Assembly (NCBI RefSeq): GCF_003149185.1
Contig: NZ_QGDO01000007.1
Coordinates: 62,001-126,000 of the forward strand
Reading direction: 5' to 3'
DNA: 64,000 bases
DNA from: Sediminitomix flava
Lineage (GTDB): Bacteria > Bacteroidota > Bacteroidia > Cytophagales > Flammeovirgaceae
The position numbers and the translations under genes are program-made. Positions 35,312 to 44,600 of the stretch are shown here, piece after piece (the stretch's first letter is position 1; every line of letters starts with the position of its first letter). The notes under the pieces are model-generated. The model was not told where the DNA came from and did not search any database. It worked only from the letters and a program-made list of their open reading frames with translations.

Positions 35312-36148
35312 TTAATGTAAACTCTTCAATAGTTCATTCTTGATTAAATCAAATTTTGTCCATGGAATAAAATGATCTTCTTCCTCCAAGTAAACTACTT
35401 CTACTTCTGTATTGATCATTTTTTCTTTAGCAAATTCAGCATTTTTTGGATCAACAATTCTATCTTTCTTACCTTGATATACTTTGATTGGTGTCTTAAT
35501 ATTTTGCCATAAAGTGTCCATCAATTCTAATTCTTTTGCATGGACCATTTTTTCATCATTAGCTACTTTAAAAGCTTTTGGGATCATCCATTTGAATATA
35601 GGTGAATCGGCTGGTTTATTAATCCAAAACATTTTTTCCAATTCTGGAGATATGGCAGGAGCCAATAAATATGCAGTTCCATAATTATAGTTGGGGTAGT
35701 CTATTAATATTCTACAAATAATTGGTCCACCGTAAGAATGCCCTACCAAAATGATTTTTTTGTCCTTATGCTTTTCTAAAATTGGTTGAATTAATTCTGC
35801 TTGCTTCTCAATGGAAGGTTCTGAAACTCCAAAATCTGATTTTCCATAACCAGAACGATCAACAGAAATCATCAAAGTATTCATATTTAAAGTATCATTT
35901 TCCATATACTGTTTGAATGCATCCAAAGAACCTGGCGCTCCATGAACAAACAGAAGGAGAGGAGCATTTTTATTCCCTGACTGAATGTAATGCATATTTT
36001 TATCACCTACTTTATAATCAAATACTTTAGGTGAAGAAAATTCCGATTTTAATGATTTTAGCATTTCCTCATCTGATGTTCGCATTTTCATACAAGAAGT
36101 CAAGCATAGTAGCGTAATTATATATAGATGAATATTTCGTTGTATCAT
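35312..36148 (-). CDS. alpha/beta hydrolase, predicted lipoprotein
   Basis: An alpha/beta-hydrolase of 278 residues from the ATG at 36148. It begins MIQRNIHLYIITLLCLTSC, a lipoprotein signal with lipobox LTSC, so it is probably anchored in the envelope. The oxyanion-hole segment LFVHGAPGS and the nucleophile elbow GHSYGG (Ser) are clear; the Asp is likely in GKKDRIVDP and the His in EEDHFIPW. The substrate is unknown; esterase or peptidase activity fits. A longer start at 36175 would add 9 residues before the signal. Confidence 0.82.
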   Translation of the reverse strand: MIQRNIHLYIITLLCLTSCMKMRTSDEEMLKSLKSEFSSPKVFDYKVGDKNMHYIQSGNKNAPLLLFVHGAPGSLDAFKQYMENDTLNMNTLMISVDRSGYGKSDFGVSEPSIEKQAELIQPILEKHKDKKIILVGHSYGGPIICRILIDYPNYNYGTAYLLAPAISPELEKMFWINKPADSPIFKWMIPKAFKVANDEKMVHAKELELMDTLWQNIKTPIKVYQGKKDRIVDPKNAEFAKEKMINTEVEVVYLEEEDHFIPWTKFDLIKNELLKSLH

Positions 36149-36313
36149 ATTCAATAATAACGTTTTGTAATACAAATATTACTAAAAAAAAGATACTCAT
36201 CAATTATTTAACGATATGCGAAAATATATAAATAACATAATAATAAAATAAATTACATACAGTTAGAAAAATATAAATATGATAGAATTATCCTCTTTTT
36301 GTGCGAAAGCTTG

Positions 36314-36321
36314 TATTTTTG
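36314..36321 (+). promoter_or_regulatory. -7 promoter element of folK
   Basis: TATTTTTG, a perfect TAnnTTTG match 22 bases before the ATG at 36343. It argues against the GTG start at 36301. Confidence 0.45.
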
Positions 36322-36342
36322 CTGTTTGTTAAGAAAAAAGTA

Positions 36343-36840
36343 ATGGGTAAACATAAAGCATTTCTTTCCCTTGGTGGAAATATGGGTGATAGGTTACAGG
36401 CTTTACAAGATGCAAGTAATGAGTTGATAAATAGGGTAGGACTTATTTTAAAGAGTTCTTCCATTTATGAAACAGATGCATGGGGTGTAACTGATCAACC
36501 AGCTTTCTATAACCAAGTTATTTTGGTGGAAACAGAGCTTTCTCCAAGAGAATTACTCTCTACGATTTTAGAGATTGAGAAAGACTTAGGTCGAGTACGA
36601 ATACTGAAATGGGGGCAAAGACTTATAGATATAGATATACTTTTCTATGATAATGAGATCATAGAGGAAGAAGGTCTTATTGTTCCTCATCCGTATTTAC
36701 ATGATCGGATGTTTGCTCTTGCTCCATTAGCAGAAATAGACTCTCAATATGTTCATCCTAAGATAGGTAAGAGTTTAGCAACGCTAAAATCCTTGTGCAA
36801 GGATGAACTTGAAGTAAGGCAATTAGAATTGGCTGAATAG
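36343..36840 (+). CDS. folK: 2-amino-4-hydroxy-6-hydroxymethyldihydropteridine diphosphokinase
   Basis: HPPK transfers pyrophosphate from ATP to 6-hydroxymethyl-7,8-dihydropterin in folate synthesis. The 165-residue protein opens with AFLSLGGNMGDRLQ and contains the signature RVRILKWGQRLIDIDILFY with the metal-binding DIDI aspartates, plus VPHPYLHDRMFALAPLAEI. The ATG at 36343 is chosen over the GTG at 36301 because it directly precedes the conserved start and follows the -7 box. rlmD lies 55 bases downstream with no terminator between. Confidence 0.95.
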   Translation: MGKHKAFLSLGGNMGDRLQALQDASNELINRVGLILKSSSIYETDAWGVTDQPAFYNQVILVETELSPRELLSTILEIEKDLGRVRILKWGQRLIDIDILFYDNEIIEEEGLIVPHPYLHDRMFALAPLAEIDSQYVHPKIGKSLATLKSLCKDELEVRQLELAE

Positions 36841-36895
36841 CCCTCTAGAATAAATAATTTTCCATTATAGTGGTATTTGCACTCAAGTGTAAAAA

Positions 36896-38296
36896 ATGGC
36901 TAGAAGAAGAAAGACAATCGTATTTGAAAACGTCGAAATTTCAGACGTTGCGAGTGGAGGTAAAAGCATCGCAAAAATTGATGATAAAGTAGTGTTTGTC
37001 ACTGGTGCAGTACCAGGAGATGTTGTAGACCTACGAGTAGTCAAAAAGAAGAAAAGTTTTATGGAGGCAATTCCTACTGCTTACCATAAATATTCTGAAG
37101 ATAGAGTAGAACCATTTTGTGAGCATTTTGGCTTATGTGGAGGTTGTAAATGGCAACAGCTACCATATGAAAAACAACTTGAATACAAACAGAAAGAAGT
37201 TGTTGATCATTTAACAAGAATTGGTAAAGTAGAGTTACCTGAAGTAACTCCAATTCTTGGCTCTCCAGAAATTACCTATTATAGGAATAAAATGGAGTTT
37301 GCATATACTGATACTCGTTGGTTACTTGAAGAGGAGAAAGACCTTGATATAAAAGAAACGAGGGGTTGTGGATTCCACATACCTGGTAAGTTTGATAAGA
37401 TTGTACATCTAAACCACTGCCATTTACAAGGAAATATTTCTAATGATGTCCGATCTGCAATGATGGACTTCATTAAAGAAAATGATCTGACTTGTTACAA
37501 TGCTAGAAAGCAAGAAGGTCTGATGCGTTCGCTTATGATTAGAACAGCATCAACTGGTGATGTTATGGTTTTAGTACAGTTTCATAAAGAAGAAACTGAA
37601 ATTATTACTACAACGATGGAATTTTTGAAAGAGAAATTCCCTCAAATTACTTCTCTGATGTATGTAGTAAATGGTAAAGGAAATGATACGATCTATGACC
37701 TAGATGTAGTTTGTTATCATGGTGTACCATACATTACTGAAGAAATGGAAGGCCTGAAATTCCGTGTAGGGCCAAAATCATTCTATCAAACCAATTCTGC
37801 TCAAGCTTACGAACTGTATAAAATCACGAGAGATTTTGCGGGGCTTACAGGAAATGAGAGAGTTTATGATTTGTATACAGGTACAGGTACTATTGCTCAG
37901 TTTGTTTCTAGAAAAGCAAAAGAGGTTGTAGGGATTGAATCTGTTCCAGCTGCTATAGAAGATGCGAAGAAGAATGCAGAGCTAAATGGAATTACTAATT
38001 GTAAATTCTATGCAGGTGATATGAAAGATCTCCTAACGAAGAAATTTATTGATGCTCATGGTATTCCAGATGTTATTATTACTGACCCTCCAAGAGTTGG
38101 TATGCATCAAGATGTAGTCAATCAATTATTGGAAGTAGCTGCGAAAAGAATTGTCTACGTTAGCTGTAATTCTGCGACTCAAGCTCGTGATTTAGAATTA
38201 TTAGATGCTAAGTATAAAGTTATTAAAGTACAACCTGTTGACCAGTTTCCACATACTTGGCATATCGAAAATGTGGTACTGTTAGAGTTGAAATAA
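36896..38296 (+). CDS. rlmD: 23S rRNA (uracil-C5)-methyltransferase
   Basis: A RumA/TrmA-family SAM-dependent methyltransferase of 466 residues that methylates C5 of uracil in RNA, most likely 23S rRNA. An N-terminal TRAM domain (residues 10-60) is followed by the [4Fe-4S] cysteines C75, C81 and C84 (CEHFGLCGGCKW), with a fourth probably in NHCHLQ. The SAM domain has YDLYTGTGTIAQF and ITDPPRVGMH, and the catalytic cysteine is in YVSCNSATQARDL. The exact uridine target is inferred from family naming only. Confidence 0.9.
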   Translation: MARRRKTIVFENVEISDVASGGKSIAKIDDKVVFVTGAVPGDVVDLRVVKKKKSFMEAIPTAYHKYSEDRVEPFCEHFGLCGGCKWQQLPYEKQLEYKQKEVVDHLTRIGKVELPEVTPILGSPEITYYRNKMEFAYTDTRWLLEEEKDLDIKETRGCGFHIPGKFDKIVHLNHCHLQGNISNDVRSAMMDFIKENDLTCYNARKQEGLMRSLMIRTASTGDVMVLVQFHKEETEIITTTMEFLKEKFPQITSLMYVVNGKGNDTIYDLDVVCYHGVPYITEEMEGLKFRVGPKSFYQTNSAQAYELYKITRDFAGLTGNERVYDLYTGTGTIAQFVSRKAKEVVGIESVPAAIEDAKKNAELNGITNCKFYAGDMKDLLTKKFIDAHGIPDVIITDPPRVGMHQDVVNQLLEVAAKRIVYVSCNSATQARDLELLDAKYKVIKVQPVDQFPHTWHIENVVLLELK

Positions 38297-38313
38297 TTAT
38301 AATTTTTATATTT

Positions 38314-38361
38314 CAAAAAAGAGGTAAGCTAATACAAATTAGGTATGCTACCTCTTTTTTG
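38314..38361 (+). terminator. intrinsic terminator of rlmD
   Basis: A 12-bp perfect outer stem (CAAAAAAGAGGT / ACCTCTTTTTTG) with further AGC/GCT pairing inside a loop of about 24 bases, ending in a T-run. Confidence 0.8.
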
Positions 38362-38574
38362 TACAATCTAATATGAATCATTTTGTTAGATATCACTTTA
38401 TAATTCAATAGCTACATCGTGATGTACTATGAAGTGGTTTCAATGGTAATTTGAAAAATTAATATTCATAAAAACGTATATAAACGATTAGTATCAGTAT
38501 TATTATTCTATTTATTCTAGAAAAGTTTATATACAACTTATTTTAATCATATTCCTTTATTATTAATTATTAAC

Positions 38575-38582
38575 TATCTTTG
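38575..38582 (+). promoter_or_regulatory. -7 promoter element of the SiaC-like gene
   Basis: TATCTTTG, a perfect TAnnTTTG match, about 60 bases before the ATG at 38642. Confidence 0.45.
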
Positions 38583-38641
38583 TATAGTCTAGATCATTTT
38601 TTAATTTGGGAATATTATTTTAACCACAAGAAGGACTAACG

Positions 38642-39124
38642 ATGTTTAAACCGATCTTTTCATTACTTTCTTCAAAGTCAAAAAAAGGAGAAACAAAGGC
38701 AACTGAAAAAAATGATTTGTCTTGGTTAGATCCTTATGGAAAGGGGCCTTATATACCAAAAATTTCTATTGATTCAGATCGAAAAAAGGTATATATGCTT
38801 GGTGCTGCATATATGGAGAATTCAGCGGTATTTTTTGATGAATTAATAAACTTTTTATCTAAAAGCTTAAAAAAAGAGGATTGGCAATCACTTCATTTAT
38901 CTTTAGATTATTTTAATTCAGGATCTTCAAAAGGTCTATTAAAGCTATTCTTTACGTGTAAGGAATGGTCAAAAGAATACCCAGATATTTCTGTACATTG
39001 GCATTTTGACAGTTTGGATTCAGATTTGAAAGAAGAGATTCAAGATTTTACTGATGATACGGGGCTACCTATTATCATGGATGAAAATGGTTACTTAACT
39101 AAAGACGATCTTCCTCAAAACTGA
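38642..39124 (+). CDS. SiaC-family (DUF1987) regulatory phosphoprotein-like
   Basis: A 160-residue soluble protein. From residue 38 it matches the DUF1987/SiaC pattern: TPxI-like PKISIDSDRKKVYMLGAAYM, ENSAVFFDEL, and SLDYFNSGSSKGLLKLF, then VHWHFDSLDSDLKEEIQDF. In Pseudomonas aeruginosa SiaC is phosphorylated at a Thr in the equivalent NTSS stretch and controls a diguanylate cyclase and biofilm formation; here the position reads Ser-Gly-Ser-Ser. The first 35 residues are a Lys/Ser-rich extension. The kinase and phosphatase partners (SiaB, SiaA) are not in the window. Confidence 0.7.
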   Translation: MFKPIFSLLSSKSKKGETKATEKNDLSWLDPYGKGPYIPKISIDSDRKKVYMLGAAYMENSAVFFDELINFLSKSLKKEDWQSLHLSLDYFNSGSSKGLLKLFFTCKEWSKEYPDISVHWHFDSLDSDLKEEIQDFTDDTGLPIIMDENGYLTKDDLPQN

Positions 39125-39129
39125 TAATA

Positions 39130-39163
39130 AAAAAGCCTCTAGAGAAATCTAGAGGCTTTTTTT
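39130..39163. terminator. bidirectional terminator
   Basis: A perfect 14-bp stem (AAAAAGCCTCTAGA / TCTAGAGGCTTTTT) with a GAAA tetraloop between the convergent genes ending at 39124 and 39169. Confidence 0.92.
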
Positions 39164-39168
39164 ATTAT

Positions 39169-40266
39169 TTATTCCCATTTATATTTTCTTATAATAGACT
39201 CATCTTTACCTCTGTATCTTGTATCTCCTAATCGGAGTATTAAGTTTGTTCTTAAAGGAAATTCTATATAATTAGGATTTACATACCATTCCCCATAGCT
39301 ATTTAAAACTTGCTCCCAAGAATCAAAGTTTTCAGTATTATCAATTAAGTATCCTTGTACGTCTCCTTCCTGTGTGTAATACACATCGATTCTCTTCTTA
39401 TTTGAGTTATTGTCGTTCAAAAATTCTATAATATATATATTCAGAAATGGTGTCTCTACACCTGTGTCAAACTCGATGTCATATTTAAAATCTTTGAGTA
39501 ATTGACCAAATTCACCTGTAGGTTTGATGTTTGCTGCTTTATTATTTTGATTTATAATTTTGAAGCTATTTTTAGCTTGATTAGGGATGCTTACTTCTGC
39601 ATTATAAATCCAATTAGGATCAAAGATCGGCTCTAAATCACTTTGGTGTCTTTTATTCCCAACTATTGATATAGTATCACTAAGTACTCCAAAAATTGAA
39701 TTGTACTTTAAGTAAATCTTATCTAAACTGTTTTTTGCAAAGATGATGTACTGTTCATTTTCAAGTGATAATGAATCAGGTTCAGGCTGCGCTGTATCTT
39801 TAAAAACTAATGGTGTTTCATCTTCAACGAGTAGAGAATCTTTCAATGTGATTACATCCCAGTCTTTATTTTCGATGTTGATAAACTGTGTTAAGGAGTC
39901 TTTGTAAGAAATGTCTTCATTACATTCTATCTGTACAGAATCATAAATTTCTTTCTCAAAAATAGGTTTAAGGGTAATATGAAGAATCTTGTCAAGTGTA
40001 GTAACTTCAACCTCATCTAAGATATTGATACTGTCTTTTAGGTAAGGAATCCCTGTTTCAAGTCCATCAATTTCTATGACGTAATCATCTTGTTGTATTC
40101 TATTTAAAACAGCAGAGTTTTCATTTTCTCTTTCGACTCTAAAAGCAATTCTGAAATTGTACTCATCGGGTTCGCTTGGCTTAGGGTTACTTAGTTTATC
40201 TTTGTCTTTACATGAAAAACCAAATAGTAATAGAATTATTAGAATGTAGTTAGTCAGCTTGTTCAT
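39169..40266 (-). CDS. hypothetical lipoprotein
   Basis: A 365-residue predicted lipoprotein: MNKLTNYILIILLLFGFSC carries the lipobox FGFSC, followed by a Lys/Asp/Pro-rich linker. The mature part is rich in Asp, Glu, Asn and beta-forming residues; I recognise no domain. It ends with IRKYKWE. A surface or periplasmic role is likely from the signal only. It is transcribed alone toward the shared terminator. Confidence 0.75.
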   Translation of the reverse strand: MNKLTNYILIILLLFGFSCKDKDKLSNPKPSEPDEYNFRIAFRVERENENSAVLNRIQQDDYVIEIDGLETGIPYLKDSINILDEVEVTTLDKILHITLKPIFEKEIYDSVQIECNEDISYKDSLTQFINIENKDWDVITLKDSLLVEDETPLVFKDTAQPEPDSLSLENEQYIIFAKNSLDKIYLKYNSIFGVLSDTISIVGNKRHQSDLEPIFDPNWIYNAEVSIPNQAKNSFKIINQNNKAANIKPTGEFGQLLKDFKYDIEFDTGVETPFLNIYIIEFLNDNNSNKKRIDVYYTQEGDVQGYLIDNTENFDSWEQVLNSYGEWYVNPNYIEFPLRTNLILRLGDTRYRGKDESIIRKYKWE

Positions 40267-40370
40267 ACTCTTAAAATTCGCATCTTTTATTTACTTATCA
40301 GATACAATTTTGAGAATAAAATTATCCATTAATTAGGGTGAAAAAGTAAGCAGTGTAAGTTTAAAATAAA

Positions 40371-40396
40371 AAAGACAATCTTTTCAGATTGCCTTT
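40371..40396 (-). terminator. intrinsic terminator of the operon 41568-40421
   Basis: An 11-base stem (AAAGACAATCT / AGATTGCCTTT, one wobble on the minus strand) with a TTTC loop, followed on the minus strand by TTTATTTT. Confidence 0.65.
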
Positions 40397-40420
40397 CCTG
40401 TAGAAATGTATTTTTGAATA

Positions 40421-40684
40421 TTACATCAAATAGTTTCCAGCTACAATAAGTCCAGCCACTACAACAATTCCTAGCATAGTATTTTGTCTTGCTTTTTCTT
40501 CTTTATCTTTAATCAAGAAGTAAACCCCAGATAAAACAAGCATAAATAATGCTCCAAAACCTATAAATAAGACGGTCTGATCATCTTGGGTATCTCCGTA
40601 AAGGCCTTTTCTAAATACAAAATCACCAACCATAACTCCCATAAGAAGACCCATAGCAAGCATTCTGAATAATAATCTATCCAT
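40421..40684 (-). CDS. small membrane protein of unknown function
   Basis: An 87-residue protein with three predicted membrane segments (about residues 5-22, 36-57 and 68-87) and a short charged loop KDKEEKARQN. Not recognised. Its start overlaps the end of the gene at 40677 by 8 bases, so the two are translationally coupled. It is the last gene of a three-gene unit divergent from smc. Confidence 0.7.
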   Translation of the reverse strand: MDRLLFRMLAMGLLMGVMVGDFVFRKGLYGDTQDDQTVLFIGFGALFMLVLSGVYFLIKDKEEKARQNTMLGIVVVAGLIVAGNYLM

Positions 40685-41093
40685 TTTTTCTTTTATCTAT
40701 TAAAAATTTTCTGGCTGACTCTTCATTCTGACTGAACGTAAGTTTTAGTCTTTTACTTATCTTTTCAAGCATTTTTTCAAATGTCTTTAGGCTCAAAGAA
40801 CGTTTCGAGCCACTTTCAGAAATAAAAACTAAATTGAGTTCTCTGCCTATTTTTGCAACTAATTTAGGGAAAAAAACACCTAAACGCCATGCTTTAGCTT
40901 CAGTAGGAATATCACCATTTTTCTCATTGATGATAAAGCTACTTATCTCTTCAAGTTCTGCATAGGTAAGTAGGTGATTATAGGCGAATTGATAATCAGA
41001 AGTTTCTACTTTTCCACTGAATAATAATTCAATGACTTTATTTACTTCATCAAGTTGAAGCTTAACGTTGATTTCATCAATCAGAGTTTTCAT
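40677..41093 (-). CDS. hypothetical protein
   Basis: A 138-residue soluble, mostly helical protein, rich in Leu, Lys and Glu (for example KRSLSLKTFEKMLEKISKRL). No family recognised. It lies 16 bases after the gene at 41110 and overlaps the small membrane protein gene by 8 bases. The context suggests that the three proteins work together, but nothing in the sequence gives the task. Confidence 0.65.
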   Translation of the reverse strand: MKTLIDEINVKLQLDEVNKVIELLFSGKVETSDYQFAYNHLLTYAELEEISSFIINEKNGDIPTEAKAWRLGVFFPKLVAKIGRELNLVFISESGSKRSLSLKTFEKMLEKISKRLKLTFSQNEESARKFLIDKRKNG

Positions 41094-41109
41094 TCCTTAG
41101 GTTTGTGTG

Positions 41110-41568
41110 TTAGAATTTTCTGTCTAAAACTTCTTTAAGCACAAATGCATCCCGAATATCACTCTTATTTCTAAGTTTATGCCTAAGACTTCTTGACTTT
41201 GACTTATTTTCCTTAGTTGAAGTGTCTTTTAGATTCGTCTGATTCTTTTCATATTCTTTCTTTACACTTGTCTGCTCGAAGGTATTTAGAACAGGTTCAT
41301 ATTCTTCTTCTTCAACTTCGTATTCTTCCTCAAATTGAGGCCTTTCTTTTGTCTCTACATAATTAGGGTTTAGCTGTTTCACCAAGTCTTCCCAATTGAT
41401 GTTAGGAGAACTAGATGTGTTTCGTCCGTCTTGGTTTTGCTCAGCCGAAGTAGGGATAGGTTTTTTCTTTTTCTTTTTTCCTAATGTGCTTAATGCCCAA
41501 GAAATAATTAGGAAAATGGCATAATAAATTAACTCGCTGAAATTATCCATATCATCATATTTAGTCAT
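41110..41568 (-). CDS. hypothetical protein with N-terminal membrane anchor
   Basis: A protein of 152 residues from the ATG at 41568 (an upstream TTG at 41601 is rejected). One membrane segment, ELIYYAIFLIISWALSTLG, is followed by a stretch of six lysines, a low-complexity acidic region (EEEYEVEEEEYEP) and a basic C-terminus (KSRSLRHKLRNKSDIRDAF). The topology suggests a membrane-anchored protein with a long cytosolic tail. It is conserved in pattern with small genes next to smc in other Bacteroidota, though I cannot name the family. First gene of a three-gene unit. Confidence 0.65.
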   Translation of the reverse strand: MTKYDDMDNFSELIYYAIFLIISWALSTLGKKKKKKPIPTSAEQNQDGRNTSSSPNINWEDLVKQLNPNYVETKERPQFEEEYEVEEEEYEPVLNTFEQTSVKKEYEKNQTNLKDTSTKENKSKSRSLRHKLRNKSDIRDAFVLKEVLDRKF

Positions 41569-41620
41569 CTTAAGATAGTTTAAAATACCGAGCAATAGCA
41601 AAGAAATCCTAAAAAAGTGA

Positions 41621-41628
41621 TATTTTTG
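41621..41628 (+). promoter_or_regulatory. -7 promoter element of smc
   Basis: TATTTTTG, a perfect TAnnTTTG match, 42 bases before the ATG of smc. Confidence 0.45.
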
Positions 41629-41669
41629 TTTCTATTGTTGGATTGATATGAGGATTTTTAGCTTTAACT

Positions 41670-44600
41670 ATGCTACTGAATAAACTGGAGATAAAAGGCT
41701 TTAAAAGCTTTGGTGATCGGGTGACTCTGAACTTTGATGAAGGAGTAACTGCGGTAGTTGGGCCCAATGGTTCTGGGAAATCGAATGTTGTAGATGCCAT
41801 CAGATGGGTGTTGGGAGAGCAAAGTACAAAAGCTTTGCGATCAGAAAAGATGGATAATATCATTTTCAATGGTACGAAAAAACGTCGTCCGTTGAATATG
41901 GCAGAGGTATCTCTAACTTTTAAAAACCACAAGAATTTACTTCCTACAGAATATTCGGAAGTGACTATTGGTCGTCGATTTTACCGTTCGGGCGATGGAG
42001 AATACCTTCTAAACGGTGTTTCTTGTCGTTTGAAAGATATCCAAAATCTTTTTCTAGATACGGGAATTGGTTCAAATAGCTATGCGATCATTGAGTTAAA
42101 AATGGTCGATGAAATCCTCAACGATATCAATAATTCTCGTCGTAACTTATTTGAAGAGGCAGCAGGTATCTCCAAATTCAAGAAACGTAAGAAAGAAACG
42201 CTTAAAAAATTAGCTGATACAGATGCCGATCTTGAGCGTGTAGATGATCTTTTGCATGAAATTGAGAAAAACATGCGTTCACTGGAGCGTCAGGCTAGAG
42301 AAGCGAGACGTTACTTGAAACTCAAAAAGGAATACAAACAGATCAGTATTAGTTATGCTAAAAAATCAGTGAGTAGCCAATTGGATCAATTGGAAGAATT
42401 TGCTGATCGAATCCAACAAGAAAAGACGCTCAAAGAAAATTTCAATAAACTTGCTGAAGAGAAAGAACTCCAACTCAAGAACGAAAAAGAAGGAGTAGAG
42501 GATAAAGAAAAACTAGTTGATAGCCGCAGAAAAACACTCAATGAACATCTCATGAAAATTCATGAGGTGGAAGGAGATAAAAAGCTCAAGGCTGAAAAAG
42601 GACGTTTCTTAGACGAAAAGAAACAGGCACTTTTCCAAAACTTAGATGAAGAGCAAGCAAGTATCAATTCCATGAAAGCGAGTTTAGACAAGCTGAAAGT
42701 GGAGTCTGAGGTGGTTCAGAAAATGATTGCTGAAACCGAATATTTGCTCGTAGAATATAAAACATCATTTGAATCTCAGAAGGAGCGAGTAGAAGGATTA
42801 AAACGTCAATCTACAGACTTAGAGGTTCAGATAAAGAATAGACAAACCACACTTTTCCAACTGAGAAAGAGCTTAGAAGTCAATGAACTTCAGCTTACAG
42901 CTCTCAAGCAAGAGTTGGAACAAGAACATCAGAATTCTTCAGAGAAATCAAACAACCTTCAAGAGTTTGATGAAGCACTGAATACAATTCAGAAAGAAGA
43001 AACAGAATTGCGTTTGGAGTTGGAGCAAGTAAAAGAGCAACAACAACTAAACGATAGTAAAAAGGCTCTGCTGGAAGGGCAGGAGAAAACCATTAAAGAT
43101 GAAGTAGCAGAGTTGAATCGTACGCTTGATGCAAAGCAGAATGAGTATGATTTAACAAAATCTATGGTCGATAACCTTGAAGGTTTTCCTGAGGCGATTA
43201 AGTTTATTCGCAAACGTACTTCTTGGGGGCAAAAAGCACCTCTATTATCTGATCTGATCACTTCTGAAGAGAAATACAGAACAGCTATTGAGAATTATCT
43301 TGAGCCATATCTGAACTTCTTTATTCTTGAAGATGAAGATCACGCTTGGAAGTCGATTGAGCTTTTGACGAATAATGGAAAAGGTCGAGCAAACTTCCTT
43401 TTGTTAAGTAAATTTTCGGGGTATAAGCCCCTGCCTAAGAAAGAATTTGAAGATGCTTTCCCTGTCATCGATATCGTTCAATACGATGAAAAGCATAGAG
43501 ATTTGGTCAACTTTATGTTGGACAATCTTTATATGTTAAAGGGAGATGTAGAAGATTTACCTGCTGACGATTCAGCGATCTTTATTTCTGAAAATGGTAA
43601 GTTTATCAAAAAGAAATTTATCATCTCGGGAGGTTCTGTGGGTGTTTTTGAAGGGAAAAAGATTGGTAGATCAAAGAACCTTGAAAACCTTGCTCAAGAG
43701 ATTGAAGAACTAAAACTTCAAATTTCAGCTAAGAAAGAAGCTTTAGAGAACATCAAGATTGAGTTAGAGATACTTTTAGATCAAGATAAAAAAGAATTAC
43801 TCACAGAATTGACGGATAAATACCATGTGGTAAGTCAAGAACTGACGAAAATTCAGACAAAACGTGAGCAATTCATTTCTTTCCTTTCTGACGCTGAACA
43901 CAAACGTGAGGCAATGCAAGAGAAGATAGTAAGTCTTCAAGAAGCATTAGAAAATGACCGTCCGAGATTGGAGGATGAGACTTACACTTTGGAAGACCTT
44001 GAAAATCGTTTTGAAGACATCAAAGATGAACTTCAAAAGGAGCAAGAGCTTTTAAGTCAGAAATCGGCTCAATACAATGAGCAAAACATCCTTTTCCATC
44101 AGCAAGAAAATAAGATTCAGAGCCTTGAAAATGAGCTAAACTTCAAAGCATCCACCTATTCAAAAGGTAGTGAGCGTTTGCAAGCCATTCATGACGAACT
44201 GAAGAAAGTAGAGGAGGAGCTTCAACGAATTTCTAATATGGATGTAGCCGGAGATCAAGTGATTCAAGGGCTATACGAAGAAAAAGAAGCGATTGAAGAA
44301 GCTGTGAAAGAGGCGGAAAAGACTTTCTATGCGAGCCGTGGTAATATCAATGATCTTGAAATTGAGCTAAGAGATTATCAGCGTAAGAAAGAAACTACGG
44401 ATAATGTCATCATGCAGCTTTCTGAAAAAATTCAGAATATCCGTTTGGACTTGACTTCTGTAAAAGAAAAGATATCTGCGGAGTTTAATCTTGATTTGGA
44501 GAAATTAGCCAATGAAGAAGACGAAGACAATCCATTTGAAGAAATGGCAGAGTCTGAACTTCGTCCGTTGGTTGCTCAGACAAAAGAGAAGCTCAGTAAA

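Larger units (their letters stand above)
38297..38641. other. intergenic region between rlmD and the SiaC-like gene
   Basis: 345 bases. It holds the rlmD terminator (38314-38361) and a perfect -7 box (38575-38582). The middle is plain AT-rich sequence in which I see nothing else. Confidence 0.5.

Noticed and set aside
36301-36342. GTG start extending folK
   Set aside because: It overlaps a perfect -7 box and adds residues not seen before the conserved HPPK start.
41569-41601. TTG start extending the gene at 41110
   Set aside because: TTG is rare and an ATG at 41568 gives a normal short N-terminus before the membrane segment.
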